Source: Nocardioides albertanoniae (GTDB taxonomy: Bacteria > Actinomycetota > Actinomycetes > Propionibacteriales > Nocardioidaceae). From it: a stretch of 64,000 nt of DNA. The stretch's first letter is position 1, and each line of letters starts with the position of its first letter. The position numbers and the translations under genes were made by a program. Positions 47,307 to 55,000 of the stretch are shown piece by piece. Below the pieces are notes generated by a model that worked only from the letters and a program-made list of their open reading frames with translations, searched no databases and was not told the DNA's origin. The stretch lies in assembly GCF_006716315.1 (NCBI RefSeq), contig NZ_VFOV01000001.1:4790501-4854500 (forward strand), read 5' to 3'.

Positions 47307-47929
47307 TCAGGCAATCCCCATACATCGCCAGCCAGAGCCACCTGACCGCAATCAACTGCTTCACCCCGGAAGGTCTCGCCGTCCTCACTGAAGACCTCCA
47401 GACTCTGCAGGAACTGGTCGATCCCGGACCTCATCATTACGAAGTAGTTCACTGGCATCGGATCGAGTGAGACAGTCACACATCGAGGGCCCTGAACAAA
47501 GACATAGTCTGCGACAACCACCTGGATGTCGACGCCACTCCCCGACTCTCGCAAGATCGGGTCGACGCTGATGCACTCCACTCCGGCCCCCAGATTCTGG
47601 GCCTCGTAGCTACGCAACTCGTATCCATCGTCTGCCCATTGCTCGACCTGAGGCGCTCTGCCAGAAAGTACCCTGACTCCGAAGAACAGGTCGCTGAAGG
47701 GCGGCCAGTACGCAACCGTCAGGTTCGCATTGTCCGGTCGAAGACGCTGTGCTCGTTCGAGGTCACTTCTGACCCGCGATTCCACATCCGAGTTCCACTC
47801 GGGCCCCCAGAAGGTCCGCAATGCGCTAGCAACTTCTGCCGACCAATCGGAAAGCTCGGGCTCCGCCAAGTCTGGGATCTCGAACCAGCCTGGTTCAAGA
47901 ACCTCCGCATTCACACTCCACGCGGTCAT
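47303..47929 (-). CDS. Hypothetical protein, LpqN-like pattern
   Basis: A 208-residue soluble protein, not recognised. EPGWFEIP, NLTVAYWPPFSDLFFGVRVL and the C-terminal PVNYFVMMRSGIDQFLQSLE follow the same layout as the protein at 45948-46580. No signal peptide. It lies 31 bases after the effector-like gene and overlaps the next membrane-protein gene by four bases. Confidence 0.58.
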   Translation of the reverse strand: MTAWSVNAEVLEPGWFEIPDLAEPELSDWSAEVASALRTFWGPEWNSDVESRVRSDLERAQRLRPDNANLTVAYWPPFSDLFFGVRVLSGRAPQVEQWADDGYELRSYEAQNLGAGVECISVDPILRESGSGVDIQVVVADYVFVQGPRCVTVSLDPMPVNYFVMMRSGIDQFLQSLEVFSEDGETFRGEAVDCGQVALAGDVWGLPE

Positions 47930-47960
47930 GAAGTCTTCCTCTGCTCGCTAGTCAGCAGGA

Positions 47961-49145
47961 TCACCACACAACGTCCAGAACGTCGGAGACCGCCCCGCCG
48001 GGCTCAAAGTCATGTGAGAAGGGGTTCAGAGTGGGCCCACCGGCCAACTTCGAAATGGAATCGACTACTTCAGGACCCTTTGCCCAGTTAGACACGAGAG
48101 TATGCCCTTGCTCCCAGACTCTTCCGTGAGCCGTCGACCCCGCGCCACCACGAGTAAACGCGGAGAGGATGTCGCCCCTCGGGCGCGCACGGATTGCGTC
48201 ATCCCAGCCGCCCTTCAGGGCCGCCTTTGTAGCCCTGAACCCGACCTTGCCGAAGACCGTGCCCGCCGTAGAGAACTTGCCGCCCAGCCCGGCGACCCTA
48301 CTTGCGCCCTTCATGGCGCCGCTGAGCGCCCGCCCGGCTGCACCAAATGGGATCACACCGAGCGCGGCCCACCCAACATCCGCCCAACTTCCGTTGCCGA
48401 AGATCGCCTGACCCAGGCGACCGACCAGAATCACGGCCGACAAGATGAGCGCTAGAGCGGCGAACGGCCCCGTAAGGAAGATGGCCGCGATAGCGAGCGC
48501 GAGGGCCACGTACCCAAGAGCATCCAGAAGGGGCCCGATGTCATCCCAGAAACTGTCCTCGATCTGCCCAGAGGTACCGTTGGTTACACCTGAGACTGCC
48601 TGTTCATAGGCATCTTCCCAGGTGTCGTAGTAACTGTCGAAGTTCTCGGCCTCTTCATGCCACGCGTCGTAGAGGTCCTGCTTCTTCTCTGCCTCTTTGG
48701 CAGCGTCGTCCGCTTCCGGACCTTCGGGCTCTGGTCCTAGCGCAGGCGGAGCCATGCCAATCTCCGGACCAGGCGCGTTCTGATACTCAGTCCACTTTGT
48801 ATTGCAGTTATCGACAGATGCGTTCAATCCATGCTTAATCACCATCAGGGACGATCCGTATTCTTGGATCGGCGGCCCCACGGGCTTGTACAAGTCGGCG
48901 GCCTCACGAAGCTTTTCGAAGGAGTCGCCGATCGCGTCCTTGAGGGAGGTGACCGCTTCGCCTACCATCGCTTCACCCTCAAGGGTGCCATTCTTGATGC
49001 CCTCAAGAGTGTCTGCAGCGGTTTCCATCATCTCGCCAAGCCGCTCGATCTGATAGCCCCGATCCCAGATCGCATCGCCGTCATCAGCGATCGACTCAAT
49101 GGTCCGATTCTTCGGAGACGTTCCTCCACCGCTCATATCAAACAC
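47961..49145 (-). CDS. Effector-like T7SS-associated protein
   Basis: A 394-residue protein. The N-terminal 200 residues are helical and acidic, like T7SS substrate targeting domains, and contain a YxxxE sequence (YDTWE, 173-177) in a helix-rich stretch. Residues 211-245 are strongly hydrophobic (GYVALALAIAAIFLTGPFAA), with Gly-rich segments 255-300. The last 80 residues hold no toxin domain I can name. It sits directly after a WXG100-like gene and before three unknown genes, the usual place for a T7SS effector with immunity genes. Effector status is inferred from context. Confidence 0.65.
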   Translation of the reverse strand: MFDMSGGGTSPKNRTIESIADDGDAIWDRGYQIERLGEMMETAADTLEGIKNGTLEGEAMVGEAVTSLKDAIGDSFEKLREAADLYKPVGPPIQEYGSSLMVIKHGLNASVDNCNTKWTEYQNAPGPEIGMAPPALGPEPEGPEADDAAKEAEKKQDLYDAWHEEAENFDSYYDTWEDAYEQAVSGVTNGTSGQIEDSFWDDIGPLLDALGYVALALAIAAIFLTGPFAALALILSAVILVGRLGQAIFGNGSWADVGWAALGVIPFGAAGRALSGAMKGASRVAGLGGKFSTAGTVFGKVGFRATKAALKGGWDDAIRARPRGDILSAFTRGGAGSTAHGRVWEQGHTLVSNWAKGPEVVDSISKLAGGPTLNPFSHDFEPGGAVSDVLDVVW

Positions 49146-49183
49146 CCTTCAAAAACGGGACTGACATATCAGGTCGGCCCGTG

Positions 49184-49489
49184 CTATTTTCCGCTGTTGG
49201 ACATTTTGCCAGCCGCGTCGTCGTCAAACTTGTTGAACCCATCAACAACAGCCTTGGTCTTCTTCGCGATCTCTTCGAGACTTTCCTTCAACTTCCCTCG
49301 TTGGTCATCCCAACGCTCTTCGAAGTCCTTCACCGCGTCTTGCAACTCGCCTCTGCCAAACGGCCTGCCGATGTCAGATTCGAGGTCCTCCGACCTGTCG
49401 GTCGCATCCTCAAATTCTTTTACGATGCTCTCAAGTGACGCATGCATGGTCTCTAGTTCGGAGATCTTGATATGAACCTTGTCGCCCAT
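49184..49489 (-). CDS. WXG100-like small helical protein
   Basis: A 101-residue, two-helix, highly charged protein with no tyrosine and no cysteine. The central turn reads GRPFGRGELQ, with an aromatic (Phe44) at the WXG position; a Trp is at 60. It lies 38 bases upstream of the effector-like gene, so it may act as the Lap/WXG-type targeting partner of that protein. Assignment rests on size, helix pattern and context. Confidence 0.65.
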   Translation of the reverse strand: MGDKVHIKISELETMHASLESIVKEFEDATDRSEDLESDIGRPFGRGELQDAVKDFEERWDDQRGKLKESLEEIAKKTKAVVDGFNKFDDDAAGKMSNSGK

Positions 49490-49564
49490 CGCAACCTTCC
49501 AGATTCGTTTGGAACCACGGATTCAACGGCAGCACTGGAGTGCTGTACCGCATCTGGTCAGACG

Positions 49565-49597
49565 GTGGTGGGACCGAGCGGGACTCGGTCCCACCAC
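49565..49597. terminator. Terminator downstream of the first repeated Esx gene
   Basis: A perfect 14-bp stem (49565-49578 with 49584-49597), loop CGGGA, 17 bases after the stop of the minus-strand Esx gene at 49615. Confidence 0.8.
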
Positions 49598-49614
49598 TGC
49601 ATACCAATGAAGAC

Positions 49615-49902
49615 TCAGCCGCCGGCGAGCTGCGAGTCCAGGTCCTGGATAGCGGTCGCCATGTCACGCAGCGACTGCGCCATGTCCTCGACACCACCGA
49701 TGGCGTCCTTCAGACCCGTGGTCATCTCGGTGTAGCCGTCCTGGAACTTCCCAGACGCCTTCTCCGTCTTGAAGCCATCCTGCACCAGCTCGTCCACGTA
49801 ACCCTGGCACTCATCAAGCGCCGACTCGATCGTGTCCTTGCCCTGGTCGAGCTTGTCGGCCGCACCGGTCATCTCGTCGTATGTTGCACCGAAGTCACTC
49901 AT
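49615..49902 (-). CDS. WXG100-like Esx protein, repeat copy 1
   Basis: A 95-residue helical-hairpin protein, the same at every residue as the genes at 50220 and 50767. The turn is GFKTEKASG, Phe44 in place of the WXG Trp. It has a single Cys32 (DECQGY), which would allow a disulfide-linked dimer. No YxxxD/E motif. The coding DNA is identical to copy 2. GGGAAAGG lies nine bases before the ATG. Probably a secreted substrate or structural component of module B. Confidence 0.82.
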   Translation of the reverse strand: MSDFGATYDEMTGAADKLDQGKDTIESALDECQGYVDELVQDGFKTEKASGKFQDGYTEMTTGLKDAIGGVEDMAQSLRDMATAIQDLDSQLAGG

Positions 49903-50219
49903 CAGTCATTACCTTTCCCGCGATTGCATTGCACGACACCCAGCTGCGGCGCCGTTCGTCACTGTCACTCTCGCGCCCACGTCAAGCGCGATCCCGACGG
50001 GTCGAAACGCTCCTCGCGGACATCGTCCGAGGACAAGCATCTGACTCCATCACGGTCGTCCTACCCGCTGCGGCGAGTTTCAAACGTGTTCGAAAGTAAA
50101 GTTTTGTTAGCTCGGCCGTGCGGCCTGTGGTGGCCTCCTGGGCCGGCATCGCACCCGAGCTGGGATGGGTAGATGGCGGGCCAGCAGACACCAGCCCACC
50201 ATCCAGCCAGACGGTCGAA
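49903..50219. other. Intergenic region between Esx copies 1 and 2
   Basis: 317 bases with no credible gene. The left part holds the ribosome-binding site and 5' leader of copy 1, with the sequence CCTTTCCCGCGATTGCATTG also present before copy 3. The right part (50172-50203) holds a hairpin, fully paired in RNA with one G-U, acting as terminator of copy 2. Each Esx copy thus has its own leader and terminator. Confidence 0.6.
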
Positions 50220-50513
50220 TCAGCCGCCGGCGAGCTGCGAGTCCAGGTCCTGGATAGCGGTCGCCATGTCACGCAGCGACTGCGCCATGTCCTCGACACC
50301 ACCGATGGCGTCCTTCAGACCCGTGGTCATCTCGGTGTAGCCGTCCTGGAACTTCCCAGACGCCTTCTCCGTCTTGAAGCCATCCTGCACCAGCTCGTCC
50401 ACGTAACCCTGGCACTCATCAAGCGCCGACTCGATCGTGTCCTTGCCCTGGTCGAGCTTGTCGGCCGCACCGGTCATCTCGTCGTATGTTGCACCGAAGT
50501 CACTCATCGGTCA
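50171..50513. repeat. Direct repeat, first copy (esx copy 2 plus terminator)
   Basis: About 343 bases repeated 547 bases further on (50718-51060). It begins AGATGGCGGGCCAGCAGACA, includes the terminator hairpin and the whole Esx coding sequence, and ends just past the start codon. The copies differ by 13 substitutions inside the gene, all synonymous. Confidence 0.85.
50220..50507 (-). CDS. WXG100-like Esx protein, repeat copy 2
   Basis: Same 95-residue protein as copies 1 and 3. The coding DNA matches copy 1 base for base, while the 5' leader differs (TTCCCCGGGAGTTC on the plus strand). The downstream terminator hairpin at 50172-50203 is shared with copy 3 and not with copy 1. This mixed sharing points to recombination between the copies. 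Confidence 0.82.
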   Translation of the reverse strand: MSDFGATYDEMTGAADKLDQGKDTIESALDECQGYVDELVQDGFKTEKASGKFQDGYTEMTTGLKDAIGGVEDMAQSLRDMATAIQDLDSQLAGG

Positions 50514-50717
50514 TTACCTTCCCCGGGAGTTCATTGACAGGCACCCGTCCGGATGCCGTGGCCACGGTAAGTCACGCCCGTCAGGCTTGTGAAGAGTAAA
50601 TACCGTTTCGTTGCGGTCTTCATATGCCGTTCGGGTCGTGGCCGAGGTATGGCCCTCATGACCGGTTGAGCACAGACTCCGAACGGCCCGCAGCCCGGCC
50701 TACGTAGCATAAATGGA

Positions 50718-51060
50718 AGATGGCGGGCCAGCAGACACCAGCCCACCATCCAGCCAGACGGTCGAATCAGCCGCCGGCGAGCTGCGAGTCCAGGTCCTGG
50801 ATAGCGGTCGCCATGTCACGCAGCGACTGCGCCATGTCCTCGACACCACCGATGGCGTCCTTGAGACCCGTGGTCATCTCGGTGTAGCCGTCCTGGAACT
50901 TGCCCGAAGCCTTCTCGGTCTTGAACCCGTCCTGAACCAGCTCGTCGACGTAGCCCTGGCACTCGTCAAGAGCGGACTCGATCGTGTCCTTGCCCTGGTC
51001 GAGCTTGTCGGCCGCACCGGTCATCTCGTCGTATGTTGCACCGAAGTCACTCATCGATCA
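50718..51060. repeat. Direct repeat, second copy (esx copy 3 plus terminator)
   Basis: Second copy of the 343-base repeat that starts at 50171. The hairpin GATGGCGGGC/GCCCACCATC (50719-50728 with 50741-50750) is the minus-strand terminator. Confidence 0.85.
50767..51054 (-). CDS. WXG100-like Esx protein, repeat copy 3
   Basis: Same 95-residue protein as copies 1 and 2. Thirteen silent substitutions relative to them are confined to the middle of the gene (about 50860-50980), while about 95 bases at the 3' end and about 75 at the 5' end are identical. This is the copy nearest the EssC-like ATPase gene and may be the ancestral one. About 265 bases with no recognisable gene separate it from the next gene upstream. 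Confidence 0.82.
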   Translation of the reverse strand: MSDFGATYDEMTGAADKLDQGKDTIESALDECQGYVDELVQDGFKTEKASGKFQDGYTEMTTGLKDAIGGVEDMAQSLRDMATAIQDLDSQLAGG

Positions 51061-51319
51061 TTGCCTTTCCCGCGATTGCATTGCATGACGTCCCGTCGGG
51101 ACGCCGGACGTCACGGTATTGCACGCGACGCCGAGTAGTGAACCGCAATTCCACTCCGGCTGTCACCTTCAATCAAGCCTTCTGACGCTGCCTCTGGCAC
51201 CACCTGCGAGGTTGCCCTAACAACCACTTTCTCGTGGCGGACGTCGGGTCACCGGCTCGTGCTCCCGAGACGTCAACCGCTCGGAGACGTACGGGGCGCG
51301 GATCCAGCAAACACCGATC

Positions 51320-52045
51320 TCACAGGCTGGCCCACGACCCAAGAGGCATCCGCAGCATCTTCTGCTTCCTGGACTCTTGAAGATCGACGAGCCCCCGTTC
51401 GTCGAGGACGTCCATGACCCTCTCGCGGGCAGCCAGGCATCGTTGGCGGAGGTAGAAGCTCGAGGGCACCTTGGGCTTGCTGGGTTGCCGGGTTGGCTGT
51501 GAGCTCCGGCGGCGGCGCGCACGGATCTGGAGGGTGCCGAGCACGATCAGCACGAGGATGCTCACGAGCACAGCGATGAGGGCGTACCACGCAACCGTCG
51601 ACGCGCTGCCGACATCGGCCACGTTCGCCAGGAGTGCGTAGGCCACGAAGGCAAGGGTTCCGTTGAACGCGGCGAGAGCGATCTCCCAGCGTTGCCGCCA
51701 GCTGTCATCGCGGGCGTCGATCAAGAACACCGCGGAGACCGCGGTCGTCACCGCCAGGGGAAACTGCGCGATCGCGAGCAGCTGGTCCGCCAATGCGGGG
51801 TCAGCGACGCCAAGACCTACCCCGACCAGCAGTGTGGCCCAGAACGCCGACCCGAAGATCAGAACAACGGTGACGACAAGGCCGATCGAGACTGCGACGT
51901 CGACGACGCGCCCGCTCGCGGGCTCGTCGGGAAGACGCGGATGACGACGCTTCAGCACCTCTGCCTCGATCTCGCCCCAGTGGAGCGGGACGGTGAACTC
52001 CGTGTGGCGAGCCCACTCTTCGACCGACCGGCGCCGCAGTCTCAT
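51320..52045 (-). CDS. Membrane protein following the EssC-like ATPase
   Basis: A 241-residue protein, not recognised. About four or five hydrophobic helices between residues 46 and 172 (VVDVAVSIGLVVTVVLIFGS, FWATLLVGVGLGVA, LLAIAQFPLAVTTAVSAVFL, WYALIAVLVSILVLIVLGTL), then a basic cytoplasmic tail with many Arg and Lys. It starts 14 bases after the ATPase stop, so the two are co-transcribed and it may be a membrane component of module B. Confidence 0.65.
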   Translation of the reverse strand: MRLRRRSVEEWARHTEFTVPLHWGEIEAEVLKRRHPRLPDEPASGRVVDVAVSIGLVVTVVLIFGSAFWATLLVGVGLGVADPALADQLLAIAQFPLAVTTAVSAVFLIDARDDSWRQRWEIALAAFNGTLAFVAYALLANVADVGSASTVAWYALIAVLVSILVLIVLGTLQIRARRRRSSQPTRQPSKPKVPSSFYLRQRCLAARERVMDVLDERGLVDLQESRKQKMLRMPLGSWASL

Positions 52046-52059
52046 CTATGCCGCCAACC

Positions 52060-55000
52060 TCACGCAGACCCCTCGCTGTCGCTCGACACAGGCATCTGCA
52101 TGGTGACCATCCGGCCGGCCTGGACGAAGATGCCTCGGCCGGCGGGGAAGTCGGTGCGCTTGAGCTTGCCGAAGGGCACCTTGAAGAGGGTGTCGCCGTC
52201 GTAGGTGTCGGGCTTGAGGGCGATGCCCTGGCGGGCAGACTTCCACTCGCCCATCACGCCCGAGCCGCCGCCGGCGCGGGAGACGTCGGCGTCACCGACG
52301 AAGAGGTGGTCGGAGTTGTTGATCGCCTGCAGCAACGCTCGCATGGGGCGGTCCGCGGGGCCGTCGGCCAGGTGGGTCATGTCCTCGGCGACGATCATGA
52401 TGCGCCCGGGGAAGGACTCGTCGGCGACGATCTCGGCGAGCTCGGTCACGAGCGCCTTCTCGTCGTCGGGGCGGGTGGCGCTGCGTACCCACGGCCTGAA
52501 GTCGCCGAGCAGGGCGCGGCGGCTGCCGAGGTGGAACAGCTTGACCTCGGGGTCGAAGCGCTCGACGGACTCGATGAGGGCCTTGAGCGCGTTCGTCTTA
52601 CCCGACTGCGGCGGCCCGGTGATGATGAACGAGCCGATCGGGTCGAAGCCGCGCGGCTCGAGGGTGTCGTCGCCGATACCGAAGACCGGCTGGCCGTTCG
52701 CCTGGACGGGCATGTCGCGGCTGGAGATCTTCGTCGGCAGCGCGCCGATCTCGCCGACCTCCTCGACGCCCTGGGCACGCAGCTGCTCGACGACCTCGTC
52801 GAGAGCCTTGGTCTGCTCGGCGACGTTGGTGGTGCCGCCGAGCACGGCGAGCTGCACCTCGGCCTTGTCGACGACGGCACGACCGGGTGCCGACTGCTCG
52901 TTGAGCACGTCCTTGGGCGCACCGACCAGCACGTACTGGCTCGGGTCGGAGAGCCGCATGACGACACGGCGCGGGATGTTCGCGAAGACGGCCGTCGGGA
53001 CGGACCCGGAGCGGTCTGCGGTGATCACCGCGTGGATGCCGAGCGGACGGCCCTCGCCGAGCACTCGCATGAAGGACTGGTAGAACGGCGCGCGGCCGGC
53101 GGCGATCTCCCACTCCTTCTTGAACTCCGGGTAGTTGTCGATCATGAGCAGGATGCGCGGCATCGACTTGTCGGCGAGCTCGCGGTATTCGCTGAGGTTG
53201 GCGGCCGACGCCTGGGCGAACAGCTCCGAGCGACGGTCCATCTCCCGCTCGAGGGTGCGCATCAGGCGCTGCAGCCGCTCGGCGTCGTCGCCGTCGATGA
53301 TCGAGCCGACGTGCGGCAGCCGCTGGATGGCACCGAGAGCACCGGAGGCGAAGTCGAGGCCGTAGACCTTGACTGCGCCGAGGTCGGGGCGGGCGCCGGC
53401 GGCGGTCGCGATCGTACGCAGCAGGGTCGACTTGCCCGAGCCGGAGGAGCCGAAGATGAGCAGCGATCCGTCGCGGTCGGGAACGAAGTAGGTCGCGTTC
53501 TGCTGCTGGCGCTCGGGGATGTCGGCGAGACCCAGCAGGATCTGGCTGTCGCCCTCCAGCGGCAGGTCGCGCATGTCGACCACGGTGGCCAGGTCATCGA
53601 GCCACGGACGCCGCGGCGTCATCAGCCCGGCCGCGTCGGAGGCCCGGATCAGGTTGGTCACGACCCGCTTCTGGTCGTTGGGCCCGAGGTCCTCGTCGTG
53701 CGAGTCGCTCTCCGGCGGCCGCTCGGGCTCCCACTCGGTGATCGAACCGAACTTCAGCTCGGCCACCTTCACGTCGGCGGTGACCACCTCGTCGTCGCGG
53801 GTCCAACCACCGGCGTACGCCGACTGGAACGGCGTCAGGCGACCGGGACCGGTCTTCGCGATGCCGCGGCCAGGGATCGACGGCGGGAAGGTGCCGGCGA
53901 TCGGGTCGTCGACGACGTCCTTGGAGTCGGTCTCGTCGGCCATACGCAGCGCGACGCGGAGGTTGGTGTTGGCGCGCAGGTTGTCCTTGATGACACCGGC
54001 CGGGCGCTGGGTCGCCATGATCAGGTGGATGCCGAGCGAACGGCCTCGCTGAGCGATGTCGACGACGCCGTCGACGAACTCCGGCACCTCACCGGCAAGC
54101 GCCGCGAACTCGTCGATGACCAGCACCAGCGCGGGCGGGCACTCCGGGTCCTGGCGCTTCTCCAGCTCCAGGAGGTCCTTGGCCTTCTTCCGGTTGAACA
54201 GGTGCTCGCGGTAGTGCAGCTCGGCCTTGAGGCTGGTCAGCGCGCGGCGTACGAGGTGGGGCGACAGGTCGGTCACCAGACCGACGCAGTGCGGCAGCTC
54301 GATGCAGTCTGCGAACGCCGAACCGCCCTTGTAGTCGACGAAGAGGAAGGTCACCCGGTCGGGCGAGTGCGCCGAGGCGATGCCGAGCACCCACGCCTGC
54401 AGGAACTCCGACTTTCCGGCACCGGTGGTGCCACCGACGAGGGCGTGCGGGCCCTGCGTACGCAGGTCGAGCGTCATCGCGTCCGAGGCACCCTGCCCGA
54501 TGATCGCGCGCAGGTTGCCGGCCTTCTTCAGCCGGCCTCGCGGGCGGTCGGAGCGGTCGATGATCGAGTTGTTCTGCCGCCAGCGCTCGACGACGGAGCT
54601 CGGGTCCTCGGCGACCTCGTTGCCGACCAGGGACAGGAAGCCGACCGAGTTGGGCAGGTCGGAGGAGTCGTGGACGACGGTGCTGGCGTCGACGACCGGC
54701 GCGAGCCGCTTGGCGAACATCTCCATGTAGGCGTTAGAGACGCCTTCGATCGTGACGCCCTCGTGCAGGTCGCCGTTGCGGACCAGGCCGACGGTGGCGC
54801 GCTCCAGACCGTCGCTGACATCCATGAAGCTGCGGCACACCGCCGGCAGCGCCTCCACGGTCGAGGACAGGAAGACAGCGTGTACGCCGACGTCGGCTCC
54901 GCGCTCGAGCACCTGGACCAGGCGCGCGCGGTCGACGGGCGCGTCGTTGGTGACGAAGACTACGATCGAGACCTGCACCCGGGCGTTGGTCTCGTCACCG

